Shown here: positions 25,812 to 35,435 of the stretch, one piece after another
Layout of the letters: each line of letters opens with the position of its first letter
How positions within the stretch are numbered: position 1 is the stretch's first letter
Assembly: GCA_900768635.1 (NCBI GenBank)
Contig: CAAGDP010000198.1
Coordinates: 1 to 64,000, forward strand
DNA length: 64,000 nucleotides
DNA from: Enterobacterales bacterium
GTDB lineage: Bacteria; Pseudomonadota; Gammaproteobacteria; Enterobacterales; Succinivibrionaceae
Direction of reading: 5' to 3'
Made by a program: the position numbers and the translations under genes
Notes under the pieces: model-generated
The model's database searches: none
Told to the model about the DNA's origin: nothing
The model's input: the letters and a program-made list of their open reading frames with translations, nothing else

Positions 25812-25838
25812 CCTCGCATTAAATGCGGGGTTTTATTT
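25812..25838 (+). terminator. rho-independent terminator of lexA
   Basis: CCTCGCAT and ATGCGGGG pair (8 bp, one T-G) around a short TAA loop, followed by TTTTATTT. Confidence 0.85.
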
Positions 25839-25927
25839 ACTTAATCATCAGATACAAGGATCAGCAATATCTGATTTCATAAAACAGACTGTGGGGTAAT
25901 CCGGTCTTACGCCGATCGGCATGAATA

Positions 25928-26392
25928 TTACACCGAACCTGCAAAATTCTGTTGCCGCCAGGCTTCATAAATAATAATCCCAACCGAATTAGCTAGATTA
26001 TAACATCTGCTTCCTGGAACCATTGGTATTCTCAGCTTCTGTCCGCTTTTAAGAGTATCAGTAAAAGTATCCGGTAATCCGGATGTTTCCCGACCGAAAA
26101 TTATAACGTCCTGAGGTTGGAATGACACTTCACAAGGTTTGGTCTGTCCTTTGGATGTGGCGGCATAAACTGCAGCATTTAAAGGCATGGCAGCCAGACA
26201 TTCCTCAATGGAGTTGTAGTTGCGAATATTTACATATTCATGATAATCAAGGCCGGCACGCATAAGACGCTTGTCATCCAATACAAACCCGAGCGGATGT
26301 ATTAAGTGAAGTTGAGATCCGGTATTGGCACAAAGACGAATAATATTTCCGGTATTGGCCGGAATCTCCGGCTGAAATAAAACAATATTCAT
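25928..26392 (-). CDS. trmL: tRNA (cytidine/uridine-34 2'-O)-methyltransferase
   Basis: SPOUT-class methyltransferase modifying the wobble base of tRNA-Leu isoacceptors. The 154-residue protein starts MNIVLFQPEIPANTGNIIRLCANTG and has the deep-knot motifs VIIFGRETSGLP, IPMVPGSRCYNLANSVGIIIYEA. Length matches E. coli TrmL (157). Convergent with lexA across a terminator; divergent from plsB. Confidence 0.95.
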   Translation of the reverse strand: MNIVLFQPEIPANTGNIIRLCANTGSQLHLIHPLGFVLDDKRLMRAGLDYHEYVNIRNYNSIEECLAAMPLNAAVYAATSKGQTKPCEVSFQPQDVIIFGRETSGLPDTFTDTLKSGQKLRIPMVPGSRCYNLANSVGIIIYEAWRQQNFAGSV

Positions 26393-26600
26393 GATCTTAC
26401 TCTTACGGACAATTAGAAGTATTTCAAAATTCAGAAGAATTATACTGTATACGGAGGAAAATAGAATAAACCAGAAATAAACCCCTGTTACAATTCTTAT
26501 GAAGTATTTATGTGTCTTATATAGAAAGTTCAGATAATATTTGTACGCAAGACGGTCCTACTGATGTAGACTATAAAAAGTGGTTTATACTTGGGATGAG

Positions 26601-29045
26601 ATGAAAAAATTGTTCACAGATATCTTAAAATTTATCTTCTATCTACCCATAAAACTGTTGGTAAAAACAACAACATTACCAAAAGATCCTGTACCTGATT
26701 TGAATATTGATACGGGTAAGCCCATTGTATATGTACTGAAAAATCATTCCATCAGTGATTTGCTGGCGTTGCACTTTCATTGCCCTACCTTGTCTCTTCC
26801 CTCACCGTTCAAACCTTTATACGTTAACGGAGTTAAGGTACCAAGATATCTCTTTTTATACAAAACACCTCTTATCTTCAATGCTTATGCACCACACCGC
26901 ATACAGGGATTCAAAATATTCAAACAATGGGTTGAAATCCAGAAAAACAATCCCTCATCCGCCATACAGATAATCACCGTTCCATCTATGTGGAACAGAA
27001 GTCCTGGAATTCAATCAATGCAACCCCAGGATATAAGTGGAGAAAATCTTAAATTAACCAGCGCCTGGCATCGTTTTAAAAATGTTATTACCCGGGGAAG
27101 AAGTCATACCGTATTCATCTCCAGACCGATTTCTCTGACAGCGCTTATTCAACGTATTGACTTTTCCAACGAGGAAAAGGCAGCTCTGGTTCTGGAACAC
27201 CTGTGTCGATCCTATTTCTATCGGTCTCTGAACACCTCCCATGGTCCGCGGCTTCCGATTCGAACAAAACTGATAAATGTTCTTATTGCCACCCATGGTA
27301 TTCAAAAGGCTATTGCAGAATCTCATGACCCCAACGCCGAAGCTGATGCCCGAAAAAAAATTGACGAAATTGCAGCAGACATCTCCTACAATTTGCTAAC
27401 CCGGGTCAACAGCATCAGTAAATTCATCTGCAACCGTCTTTATCAGGGTATCAAAATAACCGGTGACGAAGCTGTACGCTCTTTGGCTCAGGCCGGTCAT
27501 GAAATCATCTATATTCCCTGCCATCGCAGCCATATGGATTACATACTGCTGCAATACGTTATTTTTAATGCCGGATTAATGCCCCCTCATGTTGCATCGG
27601 GAATTAATCTTAATTTCTTTCCCTTTGGTCCGTTCATAAGGAAGTGCGGAGCATTCTTTCTGCGTCGTAAATTTAATGGCGACCACCTTTATACGGCAAT
27701 ATTCAGAGAATATGTTTCCTTTCTATGCTCCCATGGCTATTCCATGGAGTTTTTTATTGAAGGTACCAGATCCAGAACAGGGCGACTTCTGCATCCTAAA
27801 ACCGGTATGTTATCTATGCTGGTTCAGACTCAGCTACGAGGATTTAGCAGACCGATTACCATTGTTCCCATATATCTAGCCTATGAGCATGTCATGGAAG
27901 TGAATACTTATACCAAAGAGCTTTCGGGAACTAAGAAAAAAGCGGAAAATATCTGGCAGATATTCTCCATATTTGCCAAGCTGCGCAACTACGGTCATGG
28001 CTATGTAAACTTTGGAGAACCCATCACTCTAACTAAATATCTCGACTCCTATCTGCCGGACTGGCGATCATATACAGATCCTCTGGGAGGCTATCGTCCT
28101 TCCTGGTTATATGGTTGTGTAACCAAACTGGCACATCAGGTTATGTTCAATCTCAGTGAAGCAGCTGCCGTAAACGGTCTGACCCTCTCCTCCATAATCC
28201 TGCTGTCCTCTGAGCATTACACCATTGAAAAAGCTCTTCTCAGAAAAATGCTGGGAATTCTGAATGATATTCTCCGTCTCGCAACTATCAGTCCTTTTAC
28301 CCGGGTAATACATACCACCCCTGAAAAACTTCTGGAAAATGCTCTCTCTCTCCATAAATTTGGAACGTCAATTGAACGTGGTACGGAAACCATAACATTA
28401 TTACATCAGCAGTACCAGCAACTCACTTACTATCGCAATAATATCCTTCACCTTTTCATTATTCCGTCGGTGGTAATAAAACTTATATCTCTCTCCTCCC
28501 GTCTGGTATATGACGAACTGTTGTCATCTCTGACCATGTTATTTGATCTGCTGGAAAATGAGCTTTTTGTTCCAATTAAAAAGGAAAATCTTCAGACTTA
28601 CGTAAGGTCCCTGCTCAGAGCATTAGTCCATATGAATCTGATTTCCTATATTACCGGCTGCTACGAAATCAATCCTGCAGCAGCAAAGGAATGTAATATT
28701 ATCTCAGCCATCTGCAATGAAACACTGATACGCTATCGGATCTTCTTCACTATCATCAGCAATAACAATGTACTCAGCTATGAAGATCTGGAGGAAAGCT
28801 GGACTAAATACCTTTCCCGGATTTGCTTTGATCGACATATGGAGCTGGCCCCGGAATTCAGTAGCAATGAAACCCTGAAATGGCTCATTGCCTACCTTGA
28901 GGAAAATGACTATGCCCGACAGATAGGAGTTAACGGTATGATTAAATTCGATCTGACAAAGCTTGATGGATTATCCGATTTAATCACCTCCATAACAGAT
29001 ACTGCAATTCAAACCAACATTCCCACCCCTGAATTTGAAGCATAG
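26601..29045 (+). CDS. plsB: glycerol-3-phosphate acyltransferase PlsB
   Basis: Inner-membrane enzyme adding the first acyl chain to glycerol-3-phosphate for phospholipid synthesis. The 814-residue product aligns along its length with E. coli PlsB (807): YLPIKLLVK..LPKDPVPDLNIDT near the N-terminus, acyltransferase motif PCHRSHMDYILLQY (HX4D), GINLNFFPFGPFIRKCGAFFLRR, FIEGTRSRTGRLLHPKTG, IVPIYLAYEHVMEV, and YVNFGEPI. The ATG at 26601 follows GGGATGAG; a GTG seven codons upstream is less likely. Confidence 0.97.
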   Translation: MKKLFTDILKFIFYLPIKLLVKTTTLPKDPVPDLNIDTGKPIVYVLKNHSISDLLALHFHCPTLSLPSPFKPLYVNGVKVPRYLFLYKTPLIFNAYAPHRIQGFKIFKQWVEIQKNNPSSAIQIITVPSMWNRSPGIQSMQPQDISGENLKLTSAWHRFKNVITRGRSHTVFISRPISLTALIQRIDFSNEEKAALVLEHLCRSYFYRSLNTSHGPRLPIRTKLINVLIATHGIQKAIAESHDPNAEADARKKIDEIAADISYNLLTRVNSISKFICNRLYQGIKITGDEAVRSLAQAGHEIIYIPCHRSHMDYILLQYVIFNAGLMPPHVASGINLNFFPFGPFIRKCGAFFLRRKFNGDHLYTAIFREYVSFLCSHGYSMEFFIEGTRSRTGRLLHPKTGMLSMLVQTQLRGFSRPITIVPIYLAYEHVMEVNTYTKELSGTKKKAENIWQIFSIFAKLRNYGHGYVNFGEPITLTKYLDSYLPDWRSYTDPLGGYRPSWLYGCVTKLAHQVMFNLSEAAAVNGLTLSSIILLSSEHYTIEKALLRKMLGILNDILRLATISPFTRVIHTTPEKLLENALSLHKFGTSIERGTETITLLHQQYQQLTYYRNNILHLFIIPSVVIKLISLSSRLVYDELLSSLTMLFDLLENELFVPIKKENLQTYVRSLLRALVHMNLISYITGCYEINPAAAKECNIISAICNETLIRYRIFFTIISNNNVLSYEDLEESWTKYLSRICFDRHMELAPEFSSNETLKWLIAYLEENDYARQIGVNGMIKFDLTKLDGLSDLITSITDTAIQTNIPTPEFEA

Positions 29046-29158
29046 TGGATCATACTCATAAATCCCGAAGCAAATCCCTGAAATTAAGAAGCAATCCTGA
29101 GATTTGCATCCCTTCTTAAGGTATAATCAGAAGAATACAGAAAACCGGAGTAACCATT

Positions 29159-29590
29159 ATGATTATGAAAAGCATTGTGCTGACATTGGTGCTGTCCCTG
29201 GTTGCATCAGGAGCAGCTCTTGCCAGTGGCCACGGTGGTGGAAAAGAAGAAAATGAGATCCCGGTAAGCAACATCAGCTACTTTGATCTTGCACCGGAAA
29301 TTGTTACCAACTATACAGCTGAGGGCAACCGGGTAGGTTATGTGAGAGTTAAAGTTCAAATCATGACCGACAGTCCGGCTGAAGTTGAAATCCTTAAATA
29401 CCATTCCGCAGCATTGCGAGACATAGTGATCTCTACTTTATACAAAAAAGAATACAATGATGTATCCACCCTGCTGGGACGACAAGAAATAACTCAGGAA
29501 TGCAAAAGAAAAATTGAAGATTACCTGCTGGCTGAAGAAGATCGAAAAATCGTCAGGGAAGTTATCTTTACCAATTTCATTTTCCAGTAA
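29159..29590 (+). CDS. FliL-like protein with signal peptide
   Basis: A 143-residue protein with an N-terminal signal sequence (MIMKSIVLTLVLSLVASGAA, probable cleavage near ALASG) and a FliL-type domain: YFDLAPEIVTNY, YVRVKVQIMT, a central LRDIVISTL helix and the C-terminal REVIFTNFIFQ (FliL proteins end with VYFTEFVIQ-like strands). Classical FliL is membrane anchored in the flagellar basal body; this one looks exported and no flagellar genes are nearby, as for the stand-alone FliL-like proteins of other gammaproteobacteria. The ATG follows GGAGTAACCATT. Its stop abuts the tusA stop with no gap. Confidence 0.8.
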   Translation: MIMKSIVLTLVLSLVASGAALASGHGGGKEENEIPVSNISYFDLAPEIVTNYTAEGNRVGYVRVKVQIMTDSPAEVEILKYHSAALRDIVISTLYKKEYNDVSTLLGRQEITQECKRKIEDYLLAEEDRKIVREVIFTNFIFQ

Positions 29591-29821
29591 TTACTTTTTC
29601 ACCAAAAAGGTATAAGGTGCATCAGAGGAATGCTCAAGAAGAGTGTAGCCCAAATGAAAGCACAAATTTGGAACATCTCTGGTTGTGGCCGGATCGTCAG
29701 CAAGAATAAACAGAGTTTGATCTGCTGACAGTTCCCGCATTTTTCTGCGGATAATCATAAGGGGTTCGGGACATCTGAGCCCGGTTACATCCAAAAAGAA
29801 ATCCGCATCTTCTTTAACCAT
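29591..29821 (-). CDS. tusA: sulfurtransferase TusA family protein
   Basis: Small sulfur carrier relaying persulfide sulfur, for example to tRNA 2-thiouridine synthesis. The 76-residue protein has the family signature LDVTGLRCPEPLMIIRRKM with active Cys17, and the later ADDPATTRDVPNLCFHLGYTLL. Length near E. coli TusA (81). Convergent with and directly abutting the FliL-like gene. Confidence 0.92.
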   Translation of the reverse strand: MVKEDADFFLDVTGLRCPEPLMIIRRKMRELSADQTLFILADDPATTRDVPNLCFHLGYTLLEHSSDAPYTFLVKK

Positions 29822-29843
29822 ATCTTACACCTTTATCGCACAA

Positions 29844-30905
29844 CTATTCCCGGAAACAGTTTTTCTCCCGTAGAATTTCCCTGCTCTCACAGATCTGATC
29901 TATTTTATTTTTAATCATATCCGGTGTTATCTTTTTCATTGCACCGGGCAAATGAACTCTTGTTCTCCAGGGAAGCTCCTCAGAAGATGTGTGATATTCC
30001 TGACGTACCAAATCTTCATAGACACTGACACACCATGATTTATCAAGATAAGGTCCTACCCGTCTCGGATCATGAGTAGCATACAGTCCTATAACCGGTA
30101 CTCCTAATGCGTTAGCCATGTGAACAGCTGCAGTATCAGCTGATATAACCATAAAGCCAAGACTGATGCATGCCATACATTCGGCAAGAGAAGTTCTACC
30201 TGCCAGAGACTTAAGCTCCGGATATTTTTGCCTTAGATAAGTTTCACAATTCTTTTCCCGGGTAGATCGTCCACCCAGAAGCACTGGCTCCAAACCTTTA
30301 CTGTAAAGGTACGCTATAATTTCGCAGCAGCAATCCCAGTCCCAGTCTTTGCTTTCTTTACTGGTACATGGATTTAAAAAACATACTTTCCGTTCTTCAG
30401 AAAAAAGGAGCTTCCTGGCCTTCTCAGTCAGATATTCCGGAATATGCAAATTCCAGAAAGGTTTTTCTGACATCTCCTGAGGGATTACCGCCTGAGCAAA
30501 ATCTGCAAAAGCATCCACTACATGGCGTTTTCCTGAATTTTTAATCCTGCCTGTGCAAAATAACCATTGCAGATCTCGGGAACGTTTCTTATCAAAACCT
30601 ATTTTTTTTTCAGCGGTTACTGCCAAAGAAGCCATACTGGCGGAAAAGGCATACTGCATCATAAGCAGAATATCAAACTTCTGTCCTCTTAACTTTTTCC
30701 GCAGGGAGAGCACACCTGGGATGCCACCCTTCTCATAAGGAATAAATGTTACTTCCGGAAGAAGCGGTGATAAAAGACTTGCCGAGGCACTACCAATGAT
30801 CCAGGTAATATCTGCTTCAGGATAATAGTGTTGTATAAGACGAACGGCGGCAACGGCATTGATGCAATCCCCAATGGCAGAAAGCCTCAATATACAAATT
30901 TTCAT
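29844..30905 (-). CDS. GT9-family heptosyltransferase-like glycosyltransferase
   Basis: A 353-residue ADP-heptose:LPS heptosyltransferase family member. It has the N-terminal KICILRLSAIGDCINAVAAVR, CFLNPCTSKESKDWDW, VLLGGRSTREKNC, SLAGRTSLAECMACI and the hallmark SADTAAVHMANALGVPVIGLY. Closest in character to WaaC-type enzymes, but I cannot fix the position of the heptose added. The ATG at 30905 follows GGGGGGTATAT; nine upstream codons are dispensable. Divergent from kdkA; the neighbouring waaA and waaF support an inner-core role. Confidence 0.88.
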   Translation of the reverse strand: MKICILRLSAIGDCINAVAAVRLIQHYYPEADITWIIGSASASLLSPLLPEVTFIPYEKGGIPGVLSLRKKLRGQKFDILLMMQYAFSASMASLAVTAEKKIGFDKKRSRDLQWLFCTGRIKNSGKRHVVDAFADFAQAVIPQEMSEKPFWNLHIPEYLTEKARKLLFSEERKVCFLNPCTSKESKDWDWDCCCEIIAYLYSKGLEPVLLGGRSTREKNCETYLRQKYPELKSLAGRTSLAECMACISLGFMVISADTAAVHMANALGVPVIGLYATHDPRRVGPYLDKSWCVSVYEDLVRQEYHTSSEELPWRTRVHLPGAMKKITPDMIKNKIDQICESREILREKNCFRE

Positions 30906-30995
30906 ATATACCCCCCGAACACATCTCCCCATGGGGTTAACCGGTTTGTGGTAAAATCAGTGCTGTCATTATACAGCCGATAGAGTAAATTCATT

Positions 30996-31712
30996 ATGTT
31001 TGCATCCAAGGAAATCGTTTTACCCAAGCAAAGATTTTTAGTCAACAGCGATCTATGTCCTGATTTCGTCCCGCAGATGTTTGATCCTTACTATTGGACA
31101 AATAAAAACCAGATATTCGGAACCTCAAAAGGACGTGGCACCACCTACTTCGTAGGAGAAGGTAACAACAGATATGTGCTCAGACATTACCGGCGCGGAG
31201 GTTTTATTTCAAAATTTATTCAGGATGGATTTTTTTATCCGGGAAGGGAAAACTCCCGTTCCTACAGAGAATTTCGCCTTCTGGATCATCTTTATGATTT
31301 AGGTATCAATGTTCCTAAACCTGTTGCAGCACATATCAGCCTTAACCATTATCCAATTGCCAGATATGATATTCTGGTAAGCTATATAGAAGGCAGTCAG
31401 GATCTCTCCGCACTCCTTCAACATCGTTCATTAACTTCTCAGGAATTGCAAAAAATCAGCAATCTTCTTCTTCAGCTACAAAAGCATAATATTTACCATT
31501 CTGATCTGAACATCCATAATATTCTGCTGGACGGCCAGGGAGAAGTCTGGGTCATAGATTTTGACAAAGGTTCCATCGAACCAGGACGCTTTACTGAAAT
31601 GATCCTTCGCCTTAAAAGATCCTTTATTAAGGAAATGCACCTTAATCAGGGACATTTCAATTGGACAAATCAGCAATTTGAAGAACTTACCGAGAACTTC
31701 CGTTTATCATAG
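30996..31712 (+). CDS. kdkA: 3-deoxy-D-manno-octulosonic acid kinase
   Basis: Phosphorylates the Kdo residue of lipid A-Kdo at the 4-position at the inner membrane. The 238-residue protein is a small kinase-fold member with the catalytic loop YHSDLNIHNILLD and VIDFDKGSI metal site; N-terminal part FGTSKGRGTTYFVGEGNNRYVLRHYRRGG is characteristic of KdkA. Known from Haemophilus- and Vibrio-type LPS where a single phosphorylated Kdo is attached, suggesting the waaA product here is monofunctional. Its 3' end overlaps that of waaA by 26 bp, convergent. Confidence 0.93.
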   Translation: MFASKEIVLPKQRFLVNSDLCPDFVPQMFDPYYWTNKNQIFGTSKGRGTTYFVGEGNNRYVLRHYRRGGFISKFIQDGFFYPGRENSRSYREFRLLDHLYDLGINVPKPVAAHISLNHYPIARYDILVSYIEGSQDLSALLQHRSLTSQELQKISNLLLQLQKHNIYHSDLNIHNILLDGQGEVWVIDFDKGSIEPGRFTEMILRLKRSFIKEMHLNQGHFNWTNQQFEELTENFRLS

Positions 31713-32961
31713 TAAGAATGCCTTGCAGAGTACGATGGGTAGCTCCCTTACCGGTCTTAAGAACATCTCCGGCTTTCCGGCCACAGGAAATTCGGAGGTT
31801 GTCATCCGTCAGCAGGTTACGTAACTTCTCTTCCAGTTCCTTTTTACTTTCCACAAGGAACAACCCTCCCTTCTCCTTCATTTTGAGAGTGAATTCCTTG
31901 AAATTATAGTAATGACTTCCCATAATCACCGGAATTCCAACAGCTGCCGGCTCCAGTGGATTATGACCGCCAATATCTGCAAAACTTCCACCCATAACTG
32001 CCACATCACTGGCAGCAAAAAGCTGATACATAACCCCCATCTTATCTCCCAGTAATACCTGAGAACTCCCATCAAATTCATCCTGTTGCGAAATTCTTGA
32101 CAGGGATAAACCTGCGGTCCTGATTTTGCCTGCTACGGATGAAAAACGCTGGGGATGTCTTGGAACCAGAATCAGCAGAAGTTCAGGAAAAGAGGCAAGA
32201 AGTCTGCTATGTACATCTAAAAAGATTTCATCTTCTCCTTCGTGGGTAGATGCTGCAATCCAGGTTTTACGGTGATTAAAAAAATCTCTGATTTCTTTTC
32301 CGGAAGATACCTGATCTGAAGGAGCACTAAGGTCGCATTTTAAAGATCCTGTTACAAGTATTTTTCCTGCACCAAGTTTTTTGAACCTCTGAGTATCTTC
32401 CTCATTCTGACATAAAATAAGCGATAAATACTGTCCAAAGAATTTATAAAACAAATTACCTATGGCATATCGGTCACAGGATCTTTCAGACATTCTGGCA
32501 TTGATTAATACCGTTGGTATGTGGTGACGATGACAGCATTTAAGCCAATTGGGCCATAATTCTGTTTCCATGATTACCAGTGCCACTGGTCGTACTTTTC
32601 TTACAAAAAGCGCTATGGCATGCGGAAAATCCAGCGGAGCAAACAGGTGGGTAACAAAGTCACCGATTTTCTCAGCCTGCTCCATGCCGGTGGTGGTGGT
32701 AGTGGTAACAACTATCTGCAGATCGGGCTGCGCCTTATGAAATTCCCTGATAAGCCGGGAGGCGGCAATAGTTTCTCCAACACTTACCGTATGAAACCAT
32801 ATAACACCGGAAGTATTGGGATTATTTATGAAGTGATAAAAACCAAACAGTTCCCCTATTCTTGTTCCATAGGACTTTTTGCCTTTTCTGGGAAACAGCA
32901 GAATAAGGAAAATGAACGGGAGCGCTAAATAAAGAAAAATATTGTATATCAGTCTCATCAT
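31687..32961 (-). CDS. waaA: 3-deoxy-D-manno-octulosonic acid transferase
   Basis: Inner-membrane GT30 enzyme transferring Kdo from CMP-Kdo to lipid IVA. The 424-residue product has an N-terminal membrane anchor (FLYLALPFIFLILLF), WFHTVSVGE, TTTTTTGMEQA, METELWPNWL, INARMSERS, STHEGEDE, LVPRHPQRF and GGSFADIGGHNPLEPAAVGIP. The first of two adjacent ATGs is used. It lies 8 bp after waaF and overlaps kdkA at the 3' end. Confidence 0.96.
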   Translation of the reverse strand: MMRLIYNIFLYLALPFIFLILLFPRKGKKSYGTRIGELFGFYHFINNPNTSGVIWFHTVSVGETIAASRLIREFHKAQPDLQIVVTTTTTTGMEQAEKIGDFVTHLFAPLDFPHAIALFVRKVRPVALVIMETELWPNWLKCCHRHHIPTVLINARMSERSCDRYAIGNLFYKFFGQYLSLILCQNEEDTQRFKKLGAGKILVTGSLKCDLSAPSDQVSSGKEIRDFFNHRKTWIAASTHEGEDEIFLDVHSRLLASFPELLLILVPRHPQRFSSVAGKIRTAGLSLSRISQQDEFDGSSQVLLGDKMGVMYQLFAASDVAVMGGSFADIGGHNPLEPAAVGIPVIMGSHYYNFKEFTLKMKEKGGLFLVESKKELEEKLRNLLTDDNLRISCGRKAGDVLKTGKGATHRTLQGILTMINGSSR

Positions 32962-32969
32962 TACATCTG

Positions 32970-34046
32970 CTACTCCAGAGAAAGCTCAGATCCGGTAAGG
33001 GAAGATATTTCGCCCAGAACCCGCTCAGGCTTAAGATCCCGCAGACATTCCATAGAAGAATGAGGACAAGTCCTTTTAAAACAAGGTCGGCAGTTAAGAT
33101 TCGTCAGGTATACCGTTCTAGCAACAGCTGTCAGAGGAGGTGTATATCCGGTACTTGAAGATCCGTAAATAGCCACCAGTGGTGTTCCCACTGCGGCAGC
33201 CACATGCATTAAGCCGGTATCATTGGTCACGACTGCTGAGCAACTGGCAAGAAGATCTATTGCCTCTGTAAGTTTGGTTTTACCAGTCAGATCAAAACAA
33301 TGCTTTTTTACTGTTTCATCTAGATTATTCAGAATTTCAGTTGCTACGGCTGTATCCTTTGCTCCACCGAAAATAAATACCGGTCCTTTGGTCCGGATCC
33401 AGGCGGAAGCTATCCGGGCATAATATTCCGCCGGCCACCTTTTGGCCGGACCGTACTCGGCACCAGGACATAATCCCAGAGCATGATCATATTCATCAAT
33501 CCCTAATAATTTAAGGATCTCCCGAGCTTTATCCGGATAAGCAGTAAGATGGGGATAAGGAATATCCTTCACATCCTGAGGACCGGTCAGATGAATCTCC
33601 TGAGGTGCATAAGTCAACGCATCATAACGTTGTACCATCAGTGGCAATAATTCCTTTCGGGTGAACATCTGATTCAAGAGGAAATAGCGTTGCTCTCCTT
33701 TCCATCCTCTGCGTTCGGGAATACCGGCAAACCATGGCACCAGAGCCGATTTCAGGGAATTTGGTAGGACTAGACACAGATCAAAGTTCATTGCTCTCAG
33801 TTTCCGTCCCAGCCGGAAACGCTCACAAAGCTTTAACTCCCTGTGTTTAAAGGGATTAGTCACCACACCGGTAACTTCCGGCATACGACCTAACAGGCCG
33901 CGACACCAATCTGGCACAAAAACATGAATTTCAGCCTCATGGTACCGGTTTTTAAGTTTGATCAACAGGCTCTGAGCCATAACCATATCACCAATCCAGG
34001 AAGGTGCCACTACCAGAATTTTTCTTGGATCTTCTTTATTTTGCAT
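32970..34046 (-). CDS. waaF: ADP-heptose:LPS heptosyltransferase II
   Basis: Adds the second L,D-heptose of the LPS inner core. The 358-residue GT9 protein carries ILVVAPSWIGDMVMAQSL, FAGIPERRGW, GLCPGAEYGPAKRWPAEYY, VTNDTGLMHVAAAVGTPLVAIYGSSS and a cysteine cluster (NLNCRPCFKRTCPHSSMECL) typical of WaaF. The ATG at 34046 is used instead of a TTG 12 codons upstream. First gene of the waaF-waaA unit. Confidence 0.95.
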   Translation of the reverse strand: MQNKEDPRKILVVAPSWIGDMVMAQSLLIKLKNRYHEAEIHVFVPDWCRGLLGRMPEVTGVVTNPFKHRELKLCERFRLGRKLRAMNFDLCLVLPNSLKSALVPWFAGIPERRGWKGEQRYFLLNQMFTRKELLPLMVQRYDALTYAPQEIHLTGPQDVKDIPYPHLTAYPDKAREILKLLGIDEYDHALGLCPGAEYGPAKRWPAEYYARIASAWIRTKGPVFIFGGAKDTAVATEILNNLDETVKKHCFDLTGKTKLTEAIDLLASCSAVVTNDTGLMHVAAAVGTPLVAIYGSSSTGYTPPLTAVARTVYLTNLNCRPCFKRTCPHSSMECLRDLKPERVLGEISSLTGSELSLE

Positions 34047-34571
34047 TTTCTTTGAGTCCTGTACCGGATTCTTTCCACACAAGCGGACAGATATTTGTCA
34101 GGAACCACTATCCGATTTGATATCTCCGTTCCCATAAGAAGCAGGAAAATACCGGATTGGAACCTTGTGGAATAAAACCTTTACCTGAGTTTTCAACAGT
34201 TTTTTTATTGTATCAGGAATAATCGCTCCTATCGAGCTGACAAAACCTGTCGTCTGAGATCGAACTTTTCTTTAATAGAACTTCAGAATTCCTCAGCTCC
34301 TCATCTACGGAATAACATTATATGATTGGAAGTATGCCTAACCTGCAATTATCGCCCACTCACAAAATCCGGGATCTTTTTAATCCCCTCTACAGTATAT
34401 CCGTGAGTGTGGATGTCCGGTGTGTTATACTTTTCACATTCAGAACGTTAACCCTGCTATTTTCAGGTAAAATGGCGCAGGTAATGTTAAGGGTTAAACT
34501 TTTTAAGCGGAAGTACAAAAACATGCAACGAAGCTGTTCTCTTGCGCTTGATAAACATTCAGGAAGTAGGA
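34047..34571. other. intergenic region between waaF and glpG
   Basis: About 525 bp with promoters for the divergent waaF and glpG units. Candidate -10 elements on the plus strand are TATACT (34426-34431) and TAAAAT (34468-34473), both with poor -35s. A 90-codon frame at 34322-34594 has no ribosome binding site or family resemblance. Confidence 0.35.
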
Positions 34572-35435
34572 ATGAAAGCCATATTAAAAGTTAACAACTA
34601 TCGACTGGCAGAGTTTTTTGCAACAAGACTGGATAACAAAACAAAGACTAAAGTCCGGATTCAGGAAGATGGGGAAAACAGCTATCTGCTTCTGGTGGAT
34701 GAAAAAGACTGGGAAGTTTGCCAGAAGGAAATAATGAACATAGCTTCCGAAATGCGTCAGTTTGAGCAGAATGAGAAAAAAAATAACGCAGAAAAATGGG
34801 CTGCCAACCTGAAAGCCACCGGAGAAATCAAACGCGTGCCAACTCAGTTCTCCATTACAAATCTGAAACAAACCATATTATCGGCACCTTTTACCACCCT
34901 TATTTTTATTATCTGTCTTATAGTGTTTCTGTGCCTTGCTGTTAGCACGGAAAACACTTTTAACCTTCTTAGTATGAATAATATTTCCACTGGTGACCCA
35001 TCATCCTGGTACAAGCTGATCTCCCCTGCTGTTATGAATTTCTCCCTTACTCATATAGCCTTTAACCTTTTCTGGTGGTACTGGCTGGGCTCCCGTATCG
35101 AAAAGGGATTGGGTACTGCAACACTTCTGGCTGTTTTTCTGCTGGGCAGCATTATTCCCAACTTTATTCAGTACAGTATCTACGGTCCTAACTTCGGTGG
35201 TCTTTCAGGAGTCAATTATGCCCTTATGTCCTATGTCTGTACTGTTACCTTCCTGCGACCACGGCAATACAGTGCAGTTATAATGGACCGAACGATCTTC
35301 ACTGTTGCAATTGTCTGGGCTTTTCTTGGTTTCCTTATTCCAGCCATGGCAAATGGTGCTCACTTCGGCGGGATCTTCACTGGTATAGCCATTGGGTTAT
35401 ATGATATTTTTGTTGTAAAAAGGAACAAGATATAA
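34572..35435 (+). CDS. glpG: rhomboid family intramembrane serine protease GlpG
   Basis: Cleaves membrane proteins within the bilayer. The 287-residue product has the soluble N-terminal GlpG domain (about 1-70) and six predicted membrane helices. Catalytic Ser lies in GLSGVNYAL and His in NGAHFGGIFTG; HIAFNLFWWYWLGSRIEKGLG matches the oxyanion/L1 region of E. coli GlpG. The ATG at 34572 follows AGGAAGTAGGA. The stop codon is immediately followed by the ybaK ATG, implying co-translation. Confidence 0.93.
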   Translation: MKAILKVNNYRLAEFFATRLDNKTKTKVRIQEDGENSYLLLVDEKDWEVCQKEIMNIASEMRQFEQNEKKNNAEKWAANLKATGEIKRVPTQFSITNLKQTILSAPFTTLIFIICLIVFLCLAVSTENTFNLLSMNNISTGDPSSWYKLISPAVMNFSLTHIAFNLFWWYWLGSRIEKGLGTATLLAVFLLGSIIPNFIQYSIYGPNFGGLSGVNYALMSYVCTVTFLRPRQYSAVIMDRTIFTVAIVWAFLGFLIPAMANGAHFGGIFTGIAIGLYDIFVVKRNKI

